From NCBI GenBank assembly GCA_027577595.1, contig JANBRJ010000003.1, forward strand, positions 358,685 through 422,684: a DNA stretch of 64,000 bases. The letters are read 5' to 3'. Position 1 is the stretch's first letter. Each line of letters starts with the position of its first letter. Below the pieces are notes generated by a model. The model saw only the letters and a program-made list of their open reading frames with translations. It was not told the origin of the DNA and did no database searches. Shown here one piece after another: positions 1-9,984 of the stretch. Position numbers and translations under genes: made by a program. This DNA is from Coemansia sp. RSA 487. Taxonomy: Eukaryota > Kickxellomycota > Kickxellomycetes > Kickxellales > Kickxellaceae.

Positions 1-709
1 TATTATCATGTTTCACGCTGTGTAAGCCCCCCTCTCTAGCTTGAGTCTCACAGGCACACAAAACTCTATTTTTCTTTTTTTTCTTTACGCCCACGTCAGC
101 GAGGCTCTCTTTCTCTTTCTCAAGCTATGTTTGGAAATGGACTGACCAGATGCTGCAGCACCCGCCGCATGCACAAGCGAAAGCCACACGCAGAAACGCA
201 ACACGATCTTCTGGTTTATGCTGCTGCAGCACGAGCTTTGCTGAGCATTGTTTGTGTAATGCTGGTCTTCAGTCACTGCTTTGAGAGACATGGAAACAAA
301 CCAAAAAGTTGTTACTTTTCTCTGGTCTCACTTCCCCCATTGTTTCTTCGCTTTCTCCCACTACTGCTAAGCAGCACTTTACGAGTTAATATTCCACTGG
401 TCTACTCGCTACAAAACAATTATCTGTGTGCCCCTTTTGTGGGCTGCCAACGCCAAAAGGAACCACGGACACCCTGTGGAGCGGAAGATAATGTAGTTTA
501 GTTTGCTCAAGTATCACCTTTGTGTGATTCGCAACAACATTTTGAATGTAGAGAATATACTCAGCTTTGCTAGCTTGGATTTCCGTGTTTGTATAACGAC
601 AAAGAAAGAAAGTCAATAAAGCAAAGCTACCGAAAACAAAAAATGCGTGGAGCGCTTCTAACGCAACCAAATGAAACTCAGTAACAATAAGCCCCCGCTT
701 ATACACTTT
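1..709. other. Region downstream of eL30, no confident gene
   Basis: No recognisable protein is encoded here. The only notable property is that the eL30 reading frame stays open past its stop codon for about 107 codons on the minus strand (to about 386), beginning without an ATG and containing one hydrophobic stretch. A plus-strand frame at 127-501 shows no family resemblance. Confidence 0.5.
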
Positions 710-1824
710 TTACTTGTCGGTCTTGAGGATGTCAGAGTCACCGGCATCAATGACGGACAGGGTGCCGACGCGGAAGAGCTTACCACAGGCGGTGCCAAGG
801 TCAATGTTATCTACAGAGTCATTGGGTAATACAGAACAATAAATGGGGAGAGGGAGCTCATAATTAGTACGCAGTCATTTGAATATTTGTTTGTGCCAGA
901 TTTGGGTTCAGGATATTGGTCTCATGCTTGTTGATACTTACTGCCGCTGAAGTGGTGAACGCTGGTCTTGGCGAGCATGGCGTAGTACTCGATCTCGGAC
1001 TTGCGAAGAGGAGGAGTGTTCTTCGAGATCATGATCAGCTTGGCCTTGCCAGAACGGAGGTTCTTCAGGGTGGACTTGTAACCAAGGCTGGCCTTGCCGC
1101 TCTTCATAACGAGAGCAAGACGCGCGTTGATGGACTCGCCAGATGACTACACATTAAAAAAAACAATGAACATGGAGAGATAAATGTTGCACATGTTAGT
1201 AAAAAGATATTCATTATGTTTGGGATGCTGGATCAAGATGTGCCAAGTAAAAATGGCCGTCAGTAACAGCATGTAAAGAGAGAGGTGGGATGCACAAGAA
1301 GCACATCAGCAAAAGACACGAGACACGTCTTGCAATCGCGGGTAGATTAAAGAAATACTCTGTCATATATGCTCAAGAGCAATGCAAACCAGCATTCCTT
1401 CTTTCATACCGAGCTTTAAGTGTTTAGGACCATAAAGGCAGGTGAAGCCCCATTCTTTCCAGTCCCAACTTCCTCAAAACATGTATCTACACAGTATGCA
1501 ATCGCATGTGACTGGATCACTGAACATGGCACTGTGTCAGCAATCAAACATACGAGCGCCTGCAAGGAAAGAGACGGCAAGCGAAATTGCTGCCACCAGA
1601 ATCAGCAGGTCGAATCGAGTGGGCCACTTATAAATCAATGTGTGTTGGTGACAATAGCCAGAACTTTGGGCCGTTTCTGCGAAATCAAACTCCATTCGTC
1701 TTGCTGCTGTTGCAAAATCGGCCTCCTTTTCCTTCTCTTCCAAGACGAGCTGTTCCGCTAAGCAGGAAATTGAAAGGCACAATTACCCAGGGGGGACACT
1801 TACGGTCTTCTTCGAGGGTGCCAT
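710..1824 (-). CDS. RPL30: 60S ribosomal protein eL30, three exons
   Basis: Component of the large ribosomal subunit. I see exons at 1804-1824 (seven codons, MAPSKKT), 942-1146 and 710-810, read on the minus strand, giving 108 residues, close to the 105-115 usual for eL30. Both donors are GTAAGT and both acceptors TAG; the second junction splits an Asn codon and restores the family motif [16 protein letters not shown]. Other family signatures visible are the [12 protein letters not shown] segment and [14 protein letters not shown]. Intron 1 is long (657 bp) and follows a minimal first exon, intron 2 is 131 bp. In yeast, eL30 represses splicing of its own pre-mRNA at the first intron; whether that operates here cannot be told. 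It is divergent from the PWWP gene. Confidence 0.95.
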
Positions 1825-2694
1825 TGCTCCTTTTTATAAAGTGATAAATTTAAATTCTCTACGGCTGATGATTGTAAACAGAGGAAAAGGAGGTGTCTCT
1901 TCAACTCTCTGTCTGTTGCTTTGTTAAGTATGATTGCTTTTTTCTTTCCTTCTTGCTGGGGCGGCTCATATAACGCTGAAAAATTAGCAGCAATGAAAAT
2001 TTTCACCCACTCTTCTTGAAGCAATGAAAGGGGGGGTCTTTTTCTGCGAGCTGCTTTGCCTTTTTTTTGCAAGCTTGCTTGGATCGGCTCACAGTGCTGA
2101 AAACGAATCAAAAAAATTTTGTAGGAGCAATCCGAGCGACTCGCCGAACCGAACCAATCGAGCCAATCAAACCACCCACCCACCAGCTTGCACGTGATAA
2201 TTAGTTTCTGCACATGACTTATCTGCAATTGGCTGCTGAAATCGCTTTCAGCTGAATAACGCGTGCTGTTTTTTTTGGCTGAGGGAAGGAAGACTAGGCC
2301 GAGGAAGGAAGAGGGCAGCATGCGTTTAGGTCTCCGCCTTGTCCACACACAACTCACCTGTTTCTTCCCCCTTTTTTCTCTACTCTGTCACTTTATTTTT
2401 TTTCCTTGTACTGAAACACATTTTGGCTTTTTCAATTCTGGGCTCGCAGCAACTGCCTGATTCTGCCACAGTGCTCACTTGTTTCTCTACGCTGTTCCAC
2501 CGGATACCGAGACTTGTATAAATAACAGAACAACTAACTGCTGTGCCTATCTTCGCGCGCTATCGCTCATATAGCGAACACGTCTGTCGATAAAGCAAGC
2601 ACCCTACCGTGCACTTTCCTTACATTTATTTCCGCAAATATTTAAAGGAGCAAGATAACACACACTCGCTCGCTCAAGTTCTTTACTACTAGCA
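1825..2694. promoter_or_regulatory. Divergent promoter region eL30 / PWWP gene
   Basis: The 870 bp between the two divergent starts hold no gene. I see two CCAAT elements close together around 2153-2168, a run of ACCC repeats just after (about 2170-2184), T-rich tracts on either side and a TATAAATA at about 2517-2524, roughly 175 bp before the PWWP start codon. The assignment of these elements to either gene is inference. Confidence 0.4.
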
Positions 2695-4513
2695 ATGGTT
2701 CTAAGCTCATACGAGCCAGGTACGCTGTGCTGGGCAAAGCTAAAAGGATATCCTTGGTGGCCATCACGGGTATGTTGTACACGGCTCTTGCCATATGTGC
2801 GTGGATGCTATGGGCAGCAGTATTTCTGTAGCAAAAACAGGCTCTATCTACACGCGACCGAATGGTTTTGCTATTGAACAACGCGGATACCGTATTGACT
2901 AACTCGAATACTAACGCAATTCCTGAATCGCTACTTGCTGTGTATCCATTCTATTTGGGAATGCTTTCCTTTGCACATATCGCCTTGTAGATAGAACATG
3001 AGACCGACCTGTCGGAAGAGGTTATGGACAGCAAACCGCGAAATGGCCGTGTTTACCCCGTTTTATTCTTTGGCTCTCTCGACTAGTAAGTATAGGTATA
3101 GGTATACACGCCTCTTTTCTTTTTATCCTTGCAGAGCTTTGAGGATATAGTCGATCTGTTTGTTTTTTTTCTACAAACGATTCGTGCGATGCAGATTGTT
3201 GGATTTTCGTAAATACGGCCACCTTTTTACTTTGTATACAACCTCCTTGTCAATCTTGTAGTGCATGGATAACGCCCGAAAATCTTGAGCCCTACGAGGA
3301 GAATTTGGCAAAGTACGGCAGCAAAGCAAAGAACCGTAAAGACCCTTCGTTTTCTGACGCCCTAAAGCAGGCACAGGACCCGACAGTAGCGGAAGCGATT
3401 ATCAGACGCAGCGTGGATCGTGCCGCAGCTACCGACGACAACGACGTGGAAATGAATTCATCCGAATCCGAGGCTGAGACAACCTCGAGACGCAGACCAG
3501 CTGCCAAAAGGGAGCAGAGAAATGGTCGGGGACGGAAGGCAACCATAAGCAACAAGCGTACCAGCATTGGCAACGATTCGTCCGGGGACGAAGCAAATGT
3601 AACGACAACGCCAAAGCGCTCGCGCACTGTGGCCCGCGTAAAAAGCGCTTCTCCCGAAGAAACGCCAAAAAGCAGCGCAAAGCGGGAAGAAAGCACTCCG
3701 CAGCCAGGCGCAAAGGACTCGCCGCGCTCGGAAACGCCGAGCAGACACCATACACCAGAGAATACCGGGTACAAGTCTGGACCCAGTCCAAGCAAAGAAG
3801 ATGCAAAGAGCGAGCGAAGCAGCAAGGGCCAGCAGCAGGGAAAGAACCATGGCAAACCCTACTACTTTCTTATGCAGATCCGGCATAAGCTGCAAAAGAC
3901 GGTCATCAAATGCGACGCGCCAGACGACCTAGCTTCCGTAGACGAGCTATTCCGAAAGCTCGAGGACTTTGACATGACGCTGGAGCTGATCCAGGAGACA
4001 AAGCTGGGGAAAGTGATGCGCATTATTGCAAGCTCAGACAAGCTCGGGAATGCTCCTGACGAAAAGTTCGATATCAAAGGACGAGCCAGGCGGCTGGCCG
4101 AGAAGTGGAGGCGGCTTATCACCCGACTTCGAGAGGGATCCGCGGAACTCGCCACCCCAGAGTCGCCTGTAAGCAAGTCTCCGGACAACGAAGCTCGCTC
4201 TCAGGCGCCAGACACCAGATCTGATTCCAAATCGGGAAAAGAGGCTGCGAATAATGACACTGCTGTGCAAAAGGGCCAGTCGGAACAGACAACACCAACC
4301 ACAAAAGAGACGTTTGCAGCTGCACCATCCGGCGAGTCTTCTTTGGTTGCAGCAGAAGCACCAGCAATATCTTCAAACGGGAAATCTTCGCAGCCAGAAT
4401 CGGCAGCAAAACCAAAGAACGTAAAGGGCGATGGTTCTCCGCCCTCCACTGAGATTGGCACCAACGGCACAGCAACGGCATCAGCTACCAATGCAAGCAC
4501 ATTGTCCAGCTAG
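2695..4513 (+). CDS. PWWP and TFIIS N-terminal domain chromatin protein (LEDGF/HRP2-like)
   Basis: Three exons (2695-2769, 2991-3085, 3262-4513) give 473 residues. The PWWP domain occupies about residues 5-70: WAKLKGYPWWPSR ends exon 1, VLFFGSLDYAWI spans the second junction, which splits a Tyr codon. PWWP domains bind methylated histone tails and DNA; the aromatic PWW core is intact. After a long low-complexity, Ser/Lys/Arg-rich linker, residues about 254-340 form a helical domain of the TFIIS N-terminal/integrase-binding type (LMQIRHKLQKT, then ASVDELFRKLEDFDMTLELI and TKLGKVMRII). The order PWWP, basic linker, TFIIS-N-like domain is that of LEDGF and HRP2 and of some fungal Pdp-type proteins. 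The C-terminus is Ala/Ser/Thr-rich and disordered. Partner specificity cannot be read from the sequence. Confidence 0.85.
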
Positions 4514-5070
4514 ATAAGGTCTGTAGGCCAACAGCAAGCCAAAGACGCCAAGGACTTTTTTCTTTGTCTGGAACGTTCTGGCTTGGTTTTCTGTGGGTCA
4601 CATCTGTGGTCTACCTATGATGCCTATCTGTGTCGTCCAGCTATGCTTTGCAAAAGGGTTGTTTCATCCTCCCACATTCCTGTATTGAATGGTGGACAGC
4701 CACCCCTCAGTGCCTTTATTCTTTCAAATATATCCTTGTAGTAGCGCCATTCATGGCAACATTAACCTTAGACTCGATTTTTCCTGTTTGTTTGTTTGTT
4801 TGTTTGTGAACATTTTATTCTCTTTTTCCGAAGCTGCCTAATCACAAGATCAGCAGCCAAGCTGCAAAAGGATTGAAAGGAAAATTAAGGCCTTCTGATG
4901 GGCTCAGCCACAGCTTTGCATTTTGTTGTTGCTGCGGCGATGGTGAAACCCTTCGCGTTCTTTGCTTTTGCTTTTACGAATTTCACCAGTTTTAATTTGC
5001 TTTATTCGCTCCGTTTATTGTTGGAACCTCTGTTAGCGAGACAAGAGCAGCTGAATTCACACTTTTGAAA
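4514..5070. other. Intergenic, PWWP gene to SUMO
   Basis: No gene seen. It contains a short (TTTG) tandem tract at about 4787-4808 and pyrimidine-rich stretches. It should hold the 3' end of the PWWP transcript and the SUMO promoter. Confidence 0.5.
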
Positions 5071-5573
5071 ATGGACCCTAACAACATCAACGACAATGCC
5101 AATGCCAATGATAATGTAAAGGAGGATGTCAAAGACACCAAGCCCGACGCCACCAGCACCGAACATATAAACATCAAAGTCGTTTCAGCAGTAAGTACCA
5201 AGCAGCACTAGGAGCAGAAAAGAACAGAACAGAAATAGTGTTCTGTTTTTCGTTGTTGTTGTTGGCCTGTGATGTTTGAGGGGGTATTAGTATGTAAACA
5301 TAGTGGTTTGCTCAATTGTTGATATTCGTGCACAAACGTCAAAACCGACAATAGGACAATTCGGAGGTGATGTTCAAGATCAAGCGCTCAACCAAGCTTG
5401 CCAAGCTGATGCAGGCGTACTGCGTGCGTGCGGGAAAATCGGCAGACACAGTGCGCTTTTTGGTTGATGGCGAGCGTATCAACGGAGAAAGCACGCCTGA
5501 CTCGCTGGGGCTGGAGGACGGCGACGCTATTGATGCAATGACGGAGCAAATCGGCGGAAGCAGGTGCTGCTGA
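5071..5573 (+). CDS. SMT3: SUMO, small ubiquitin-like modifier precursor
   Basis: Two exons (5071-5190 and 5355-5573; 164 bp intron with GTAAGT donor and TAG acceptor) encode 112 residues. The protein is conjugated to lysines of nuclear proteins by the Ubc9 pathway. The N-terminal 30 residues are Asn/Asp-rich and disordered, as in other SUMOs. The beta-grasp core follows: HINIKVVSA, EVMFKIKRSTKLAKLM, VRFLVDGERI, TPDSLGLEDGDAIDAM. It ends EQIGG followed by the short tail SRCC, so the precursor must be trimmed after the Gly-Gly by a Ulp-type protease. EQIGG matches yeast Smt3; a tail ending in two cysteines is unlike the tails I know. Lys17 lies in a VKED tetrapeptide, matching the psi-K-x-E/D consensus, so chain formation is possible. 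Confidence 0.95.
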
Positions 5574-5834
5574 ATGAGCTCTATTGCTTTCGAAAAAAGA
5601 AGGACCACCCCCTATCTAGGGTATAAACCGGATGTATGCTATCGTGGATGGCTTTGACATTTTTCTTTCCCTTGTATTGCGATCAGGCAGAAATAAAAAT
5701 AAAATAAAAACAAACATGGCATAGCGTCAGTGGCTGGAAGAGAGAGCACATCTAGTGTCGTGTATTCGATAGAGGACCCATCGACAACTGTAGCGAAAGG
5801 CAGACTTTTTGTTTGAGACAGAAGCGTCATCCAG

Positions 5835-7589
5835 CTACATGCGCTGGACGGGCTCCATGCCAAGCAGCGACAGGGCGTTGCCGATGACGATGCGGGCGCT
5901 GGAGTACATCAGCATACGGGCGTCGGCAATGTCCTTTGGCTGGTTGCGGACCAGCATGGTCTCCCAGGCGGCGGAGACGGCGTGGCTGAGCTTCAGTATG
6001 TACTGGACGACGGCGCAGGGCTCCAGGGTCTGCATGGCGGTGGCAAGGGTGTCAGGGTAGCGCGACACAAGTGTGACTATCTCGCGCGCAGACTCCTCGG
6101 TAAGTAGCGAGACGTCGGCATCGAGGCTGACGGGGCCGCAGTTGCGCTCCAGGGAGCACAGGCGTGCGTGGGCGTACTGCAGATAGGGGCCGGTGTCGCC
6201 CTCGAAGTTGAGGATGCGGTCCCACACAAAGTCGTAGTCCTTGATGCGCTTGGCAGACATGTCCTGCACAGCAATGGCGGTCATGCCGAGGACGTCGGCT
6301 ACATGCTCGGGATCCTCGACCTGCTGGTACTTTTTGTCGTTCTCGCGCATGACGCGGTGCATGTTCTCCTTGCTCTCCAGAAGCATGTCGTCGAGGAAGA
6401 CGACGGTGCCCCTGCGCGTGCTCATGCCCTTGACAAGCCCGTAGTTGACGTGCTGGAAGCGGTCGGCGTACGGCAGCCCCAGCAGCTCGATGGTCTTGAA
6501 CAGCTGCTTGAGGTGAAGATCCTGCTGCGACGAAACAACGTAGATGATCTTGTCGAACTGGTACTTCTCGTAGCGCTCGATGGCGGCGCCGATGTCGCGC
6601 GTGAGGTACAGGGTGGTGCCGTCGTTCTTCTGCACAACAGCCTTCTCCAGCTTGTACTTTTCGAGGTTGAGGACCTTGGCGCCCTTGTCCTCGGTCAGAA
6701 GGCCGCCATCCTCGAGCATCTGCATGGCCCTGGTCATGCCCTCGCCGACCTGCGACTCGCCCGAGTAGACGTCAAAGTGGATGCCCAGACGCGCGTAGGT
6801 TTCCTTGTACTTGGCGATGCTGAGGTCGCGGAAGCGCTGCCACAGCGCCAGGGCGCTCTCGTCGCCGTCCTCCATCTTCTTGAAGTAGGCGCGCGCGTCA
6901 TCGTGGATGGCGGGGTCGCTCTCTGCAGCGGCGTTGATGGCGACATAGACTTCGTACAGATGCGTGATAGGGTCGGCTACCAGCTTCTCCTCGGAGCCAA
7001 AGCGGCTGAAGCCGATGGCCAGCAGCCCATACTGCTTGCCCCAGTCGCCCAGGTAGTTCATTGAGATGGCGTCCCAGCCGTGGGCCTTGTGCAGCTTGTA
7101 GATGAAGCTGCCGATGATGGTGCTACGCAGGTGCCCGGCGTGGAACGGCTTTGCGATGTTTGGCGAGCTGAACTCGACGATGACGCGCTTGCCGGCGCCG
7201 GCGCTGGTCCACCCGTACTTTTCGCCTGCTGCATGCACAGCGCCCAGCACCTTGCGCGTGAAGGCTGTGCGATTGATGCGGAAGTTGATGTACGGCCCGG
7301 TGGCGACAACAGCCGTGACTTCGCTGTCGGTCTTGAACTTCTCAGCGTACGCCTGCGCCAGCTGCACCGGGTTTCCCTTGAGGCGCAGACGGGGCACTGC
7401 GATGGCAAGATCGCCGTGCGTGGTGGCCTTTGGCAGGTCGATGGCTGATGCAATTGTTTCGGCCTCTGCGCCAGAGAGCTCGGACAGCTGTGCCGCAATT
7501 GCTTTCTTGAACTCGTCGTACATTATTGCTCTGTTTCTGGCTGTCTGAAGGGTCTTTCTGGATGCGGATGCAGCGCTCGTGGTGGTCAA
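5835..7589 (-). CDS. Arginyl-tRNA synthetase
   Basis: Class I synthetase that charges tRNA-Arg; 584 residues, single exon, length typical of fungal Rrs1/Msr1. The N-terminal additional domain is at about residues 25-110, the catalytic domain starts with VEFSSPNIAKPFHAGHLRS (HIGH-type signature HAGH at 150-153), and the MSTRRGTVVFLDD segment replaces a classical KMSKS loop as usual for ArgRS. The C-terminal anticodon-binding helices end with the family-typical segment NALSLLGMEPVQRM. Two in-frame starts exist: Met1 at 7589 and Met23 at 7523. The 22 residues between them are Ser/Thr/Ala/Arg-rich without acidic residues, which resembles a mitochondrial presequence, so one gene may supply both compartments. 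GC content is higher than in the flanking intergenic DNA, as in other coding regions here. Confidence 0.95.
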   Translation of the reverse strand: MTTTSAASASRKTLQTARNRAIMYDEFKKAIAAQLSELSGAEAETIASAIDLPKATTHGDLAIAVPRLRLKGNPVQLAQAYAEKFKTDSEVTAVVATGPYINFRINRTAFTRKVLGAVHAAGEKYGWTSAGAGKRVIVEFSSPNIAKPFHAGHLRSTIIGSFIYKLHKAHGWDAISMNYLGDWGKQYGLLAIGFSRFGSEEKLVADPITHLYEVYVAINAAAESDPAIHDDARAYFKKMEDGDESALALWQRFRDLSIAKYKETYARLGIHFDVYSGESQVGEGMTRAMQMLEDGGLLTEDKGAKVLNLEKYKLEKAVVQKNDGTTLYLTRDIGAAIERYEKYQFDKIIYVVSSQQDLHLKQLFKTIELLGLPYADRFQHVNYGLVKGMSTRRGTVVFLDDMLLESKENMHRVMRENDKKYQQVEDPEHVADVLGMTAIAVQDMSAKRIKDYDFVWDRILNFEGDTGPYLQYAHARLCSLERNCGPVSLDADVSLLTEESAREIVTLVSRYPDTLATAMQTLEPCAVVQYILKLSHAVSAAWETMLVRNQPKDIADARMLMYSSARIVIGNALSLLGMEPVQRM

Positions 7590-8090
7590 GAGTCGCTGGC
7601 GGTAAAGGTGGTGGAGGCGAGTGGCGACTAGACGGGGGAAAAGTGCCAGCTTCGTGGTTGTTTGTATTTTTCGTTTGCACGCGATTTAAGGGCAGGAAAA
7701 GAAGCAGAATAATTCAGCAGCAATTGTAAGAAAACAGTGTTGAGAGAGATCCCAACCACCAAGCTTTGGCTGTGTTCCGTTTTGGCCGGTAAAGACAGAA
7801 GCTGTGAATCACTACTAAAAATTTTTTTTTCTTTTTCTTGTTCCAAGCCAAACCATATCAAGCTGGATCGATAATTAAGAGAGCCTTCTTCACTTGGCTG
7901 CTTTTTCATTTCGACAAACAAACAGCAGAAAAACACACCCACCCTTTCCTTCTCCTTATCCTCGAAAATCCTAATTGCGAATCCACTGCTCCTCTCTCCC
8001 GAATGCAAAGCAGAGAACGCAGCACCTTCACGCGACACAGCATAGCAGCCACAGCATAGAACACCACTGCTTCAGCTAGCCAGCCATTCA
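7590..8090. promoter_or_regulatory. Divergent promoter region ArgRS / histidine phosphatase
   Basis: About 500 bp between divergent start codons. No gene seen. It is A/T-rich with a homopolymeric A/T tract near 7815-7833; no element can be assigned with confidence. Confidence 0.4.
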
Positions 8091-8879
8091 ATGGATGAGG
8101 CAGTAGCAGAGAAAGCGCCCGCGGCTACGCTGTACCTTATACGCCATGGCGAGACCGAAGTCAACCGCCGCAACTGCGTGCAGGGCAAGCGGATCGACCC
8201 TCCACTCAACGAACGCGGCCGGCGGCAGGCTGGGTGCGTTGGCGAGCGATTCAGGAGCCAGAGCGTGGACTGGATCGTGACGTCGGCGGCACTGCGTGCG
8301 ATCGAGACCGGCGCTGCAATCGGCAGACACCACCCAGCCGTGCCGATCGACAGCTATAGCGAGCTCAACGAGCTCGAGTTTGGCGATCTTGAAGGGACGC
8401 ATGTGACGGCGGGGTACAACGACCTCGTTGCGCTCTGGGACAACGAACACCGCGCCGATCTCGCAGCGCCTGGAGCCCATGGCGAGTCGCCAGCCCAGTG
8501 TGCACAGCGCGCGATGCCGCGTCTGCAGGCAATCGTCAAGCAGGCGGCGGCCGAGGGTAGGAGGACCGTCTGCGTGGTGGTTCACTCGCGGCTGATCCAG
8601 ATCCTTCTTGCGCAGATCCTCGATGGATCGCTGGCGACGATGCGCACGTACAAGCAGAAGAAGGCGGCGGTAAACACTGTCGACATCTATGTGGATGCCA
8701 ACGCCGAGCACTGGCCCTTCCGGTGCGTGGCACGCGAGATAAACAGCACGGCGCACATGCCCGACGACGTCGTTTCGCGGGTCTCCAGCGCAACCAGTCT
8801 ACAACGGCGGAGCAGGCTGGACGAACGGGTTCGGTTTGAGATCGACAACGACGGCTCACTTGTGCTAAAGCGCCTATAG
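8091..8879 (+). CDS. Histidine phosphatase superfamily (phosphoglycerate mutase-like) protein
   Basis: Single exon, 262 residues. The N-terminus has the branch-1 signature LIRHGET with catalytic His19; Arg69 follows in the TSAALRAIET segment, an acidic residue lies in ELNELEFGDLEG (about 92-102), and the second catalytic His is His165 in VVVHSRLIQ. All four catalytic positions of the family are present, so it should be an active phosphatase or mutase. Members act on small phosphorylated metabolites or on proteins; the substrate is not readable. The last 50 residues after DDVVSR are outside the fold and rich in Ser/Arg. It is divergent from ArgRS. Confidence 0.85.
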   Translation: MDEAVAEKAPAATLYLIRHGETEVNRRNCVQGKRIDPPLNERGRRQAGCVGERFRSQSVDWIVTSAALRAIETGAAIGRHHPAVPIDSYSELNELEFGDLEGTHVTAGYNDLVALWDNEHRADLAAPGAHGESPAQCAQRAMPRLQAIVKQAAAEGRRTVCVVVHSRLIQILLAQILDGSLATMRTYKQKKAAVNTVDIYVDANAEHWPFRCVAREINSTAHMPDDVVSRVSSATSLQRRSRLDERVRFEIDNDGSLVLKRL

Positions 8880-9984
8880 CTCGCCCCCCGTCCATTCTCC
8901 AAGCCTGACGTGTGGGGGGGGAGGTGGTTGTGTTTCTTGGCTCTGAAACCAAGCAGCGTGCTGGCGCCGCCGGAGTGGGGGGACGACGGTGCGGGGGGTG
9001 GGGCGGGGGACGGCGGGCTCGCCCCAAGAATGGCCGCAAGCTTGGCAGTAGCGCATGCACCCGCCAACGTTTTCGAATGCTGTGCTGGTGCTGCCGCCAA
9101 TATCCACAACATTCTCGCCGCTGCTGCTCTTCTCCTCTTCGTCCTTTCTCCAGCCCACCATTTGACCGAACCCTTCTGCCTCCGCTATCCATTGTGTTTT
9201 TTCTTCTCTTTCTTTGTGCTTGCATCTAGCCAATATATTCTGCTCTCTGCTAGTGTCACGACCCGCGCCGTGCTGGCCTTCCCTCTTGTATCGCCCGATC
9301 GCTGCGCAACTCTACCGTGGAACCAACTCCTTTTTGGACTGGTGAGTATGCTATGTCCTTGAGCTTTTCAGCAAGGAAGAAGCTGGGCTGGCCAGCTTTG
9401 GCCAACACATGCTACGCCTCCCTTGAACCGCACTTCCTGATGCTGGCTTAGTTGCATGGGCACCGCCGCCGCAAACAAAGTGGACACAATAACGCGTTGA
9501 ACACCCTTGTCCCGCCTACAATTGTTTTTTGTTTTGTTATTGTTGTTGTTGCTGCAGTTTGTTTATGCCTTTTTTTGCAACAGCCTTTGGCCCATTGCCA
9601 AAAGTCCCCTCCCCCAGCCGCTGCGTGCTGGCGCCTCCTTTTCTAGTGTTTATTTTGTAAACACGGCAAATTTGGTGGGCTCTGGCTCTCGCAGGTAATC
9701 CTCCCTTGGCTTTCGCTCTTAACACACGCACACTGGCAATTGTTGCTGGCTATGTTTATCACAGAAATGTGGGTGCCTTTTCTGGTCTCTGCAAGCCTAT
9801 TGGCCTGCGCTTTACCTGCTTCCCTTTTTATAGCTGTGGCCTTCTTCTGTTTAGCGTCCTTTTTTCTCCCTCCTTATATCGCCCTGCTCTTGTTTTTGCT
9901 AACTTACCCTCTTTTTTCCACACACCCTTCTTTCCTGTCCTTAGAAACGCCCTATATCCTGTCTAATTTAACTGCATCTCTGAA
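8880..9984. other. Long leader/intergenic before septin
   Basis: About 1.1 kb without a convincing gene. It is strikingly pyrimidine-rich on the plus strand with several GTAAGT/GTGAGT-like sites (for example near 9342) and late TTAG/CAG acceptor-like sites close to the septin start, so a 5' UTR intron in the septin transcript is possible. G-rich runs occur near 8910-9012. No protein resemblance was found. Confidence 0.45.

Noticed and set aside
127-501. 124-codon plus-strand frame at the window start
   Set aside because: Low-complexity, Leu/Ser/Pro-rich, no conserved segment; overlaps the open eL30 extension on the other strand.
6168-7064. 298-codon plus-strand frame rich in Val/Leu/Asp
   Set aside because: Antisense to ArgRS; no domain recognised.
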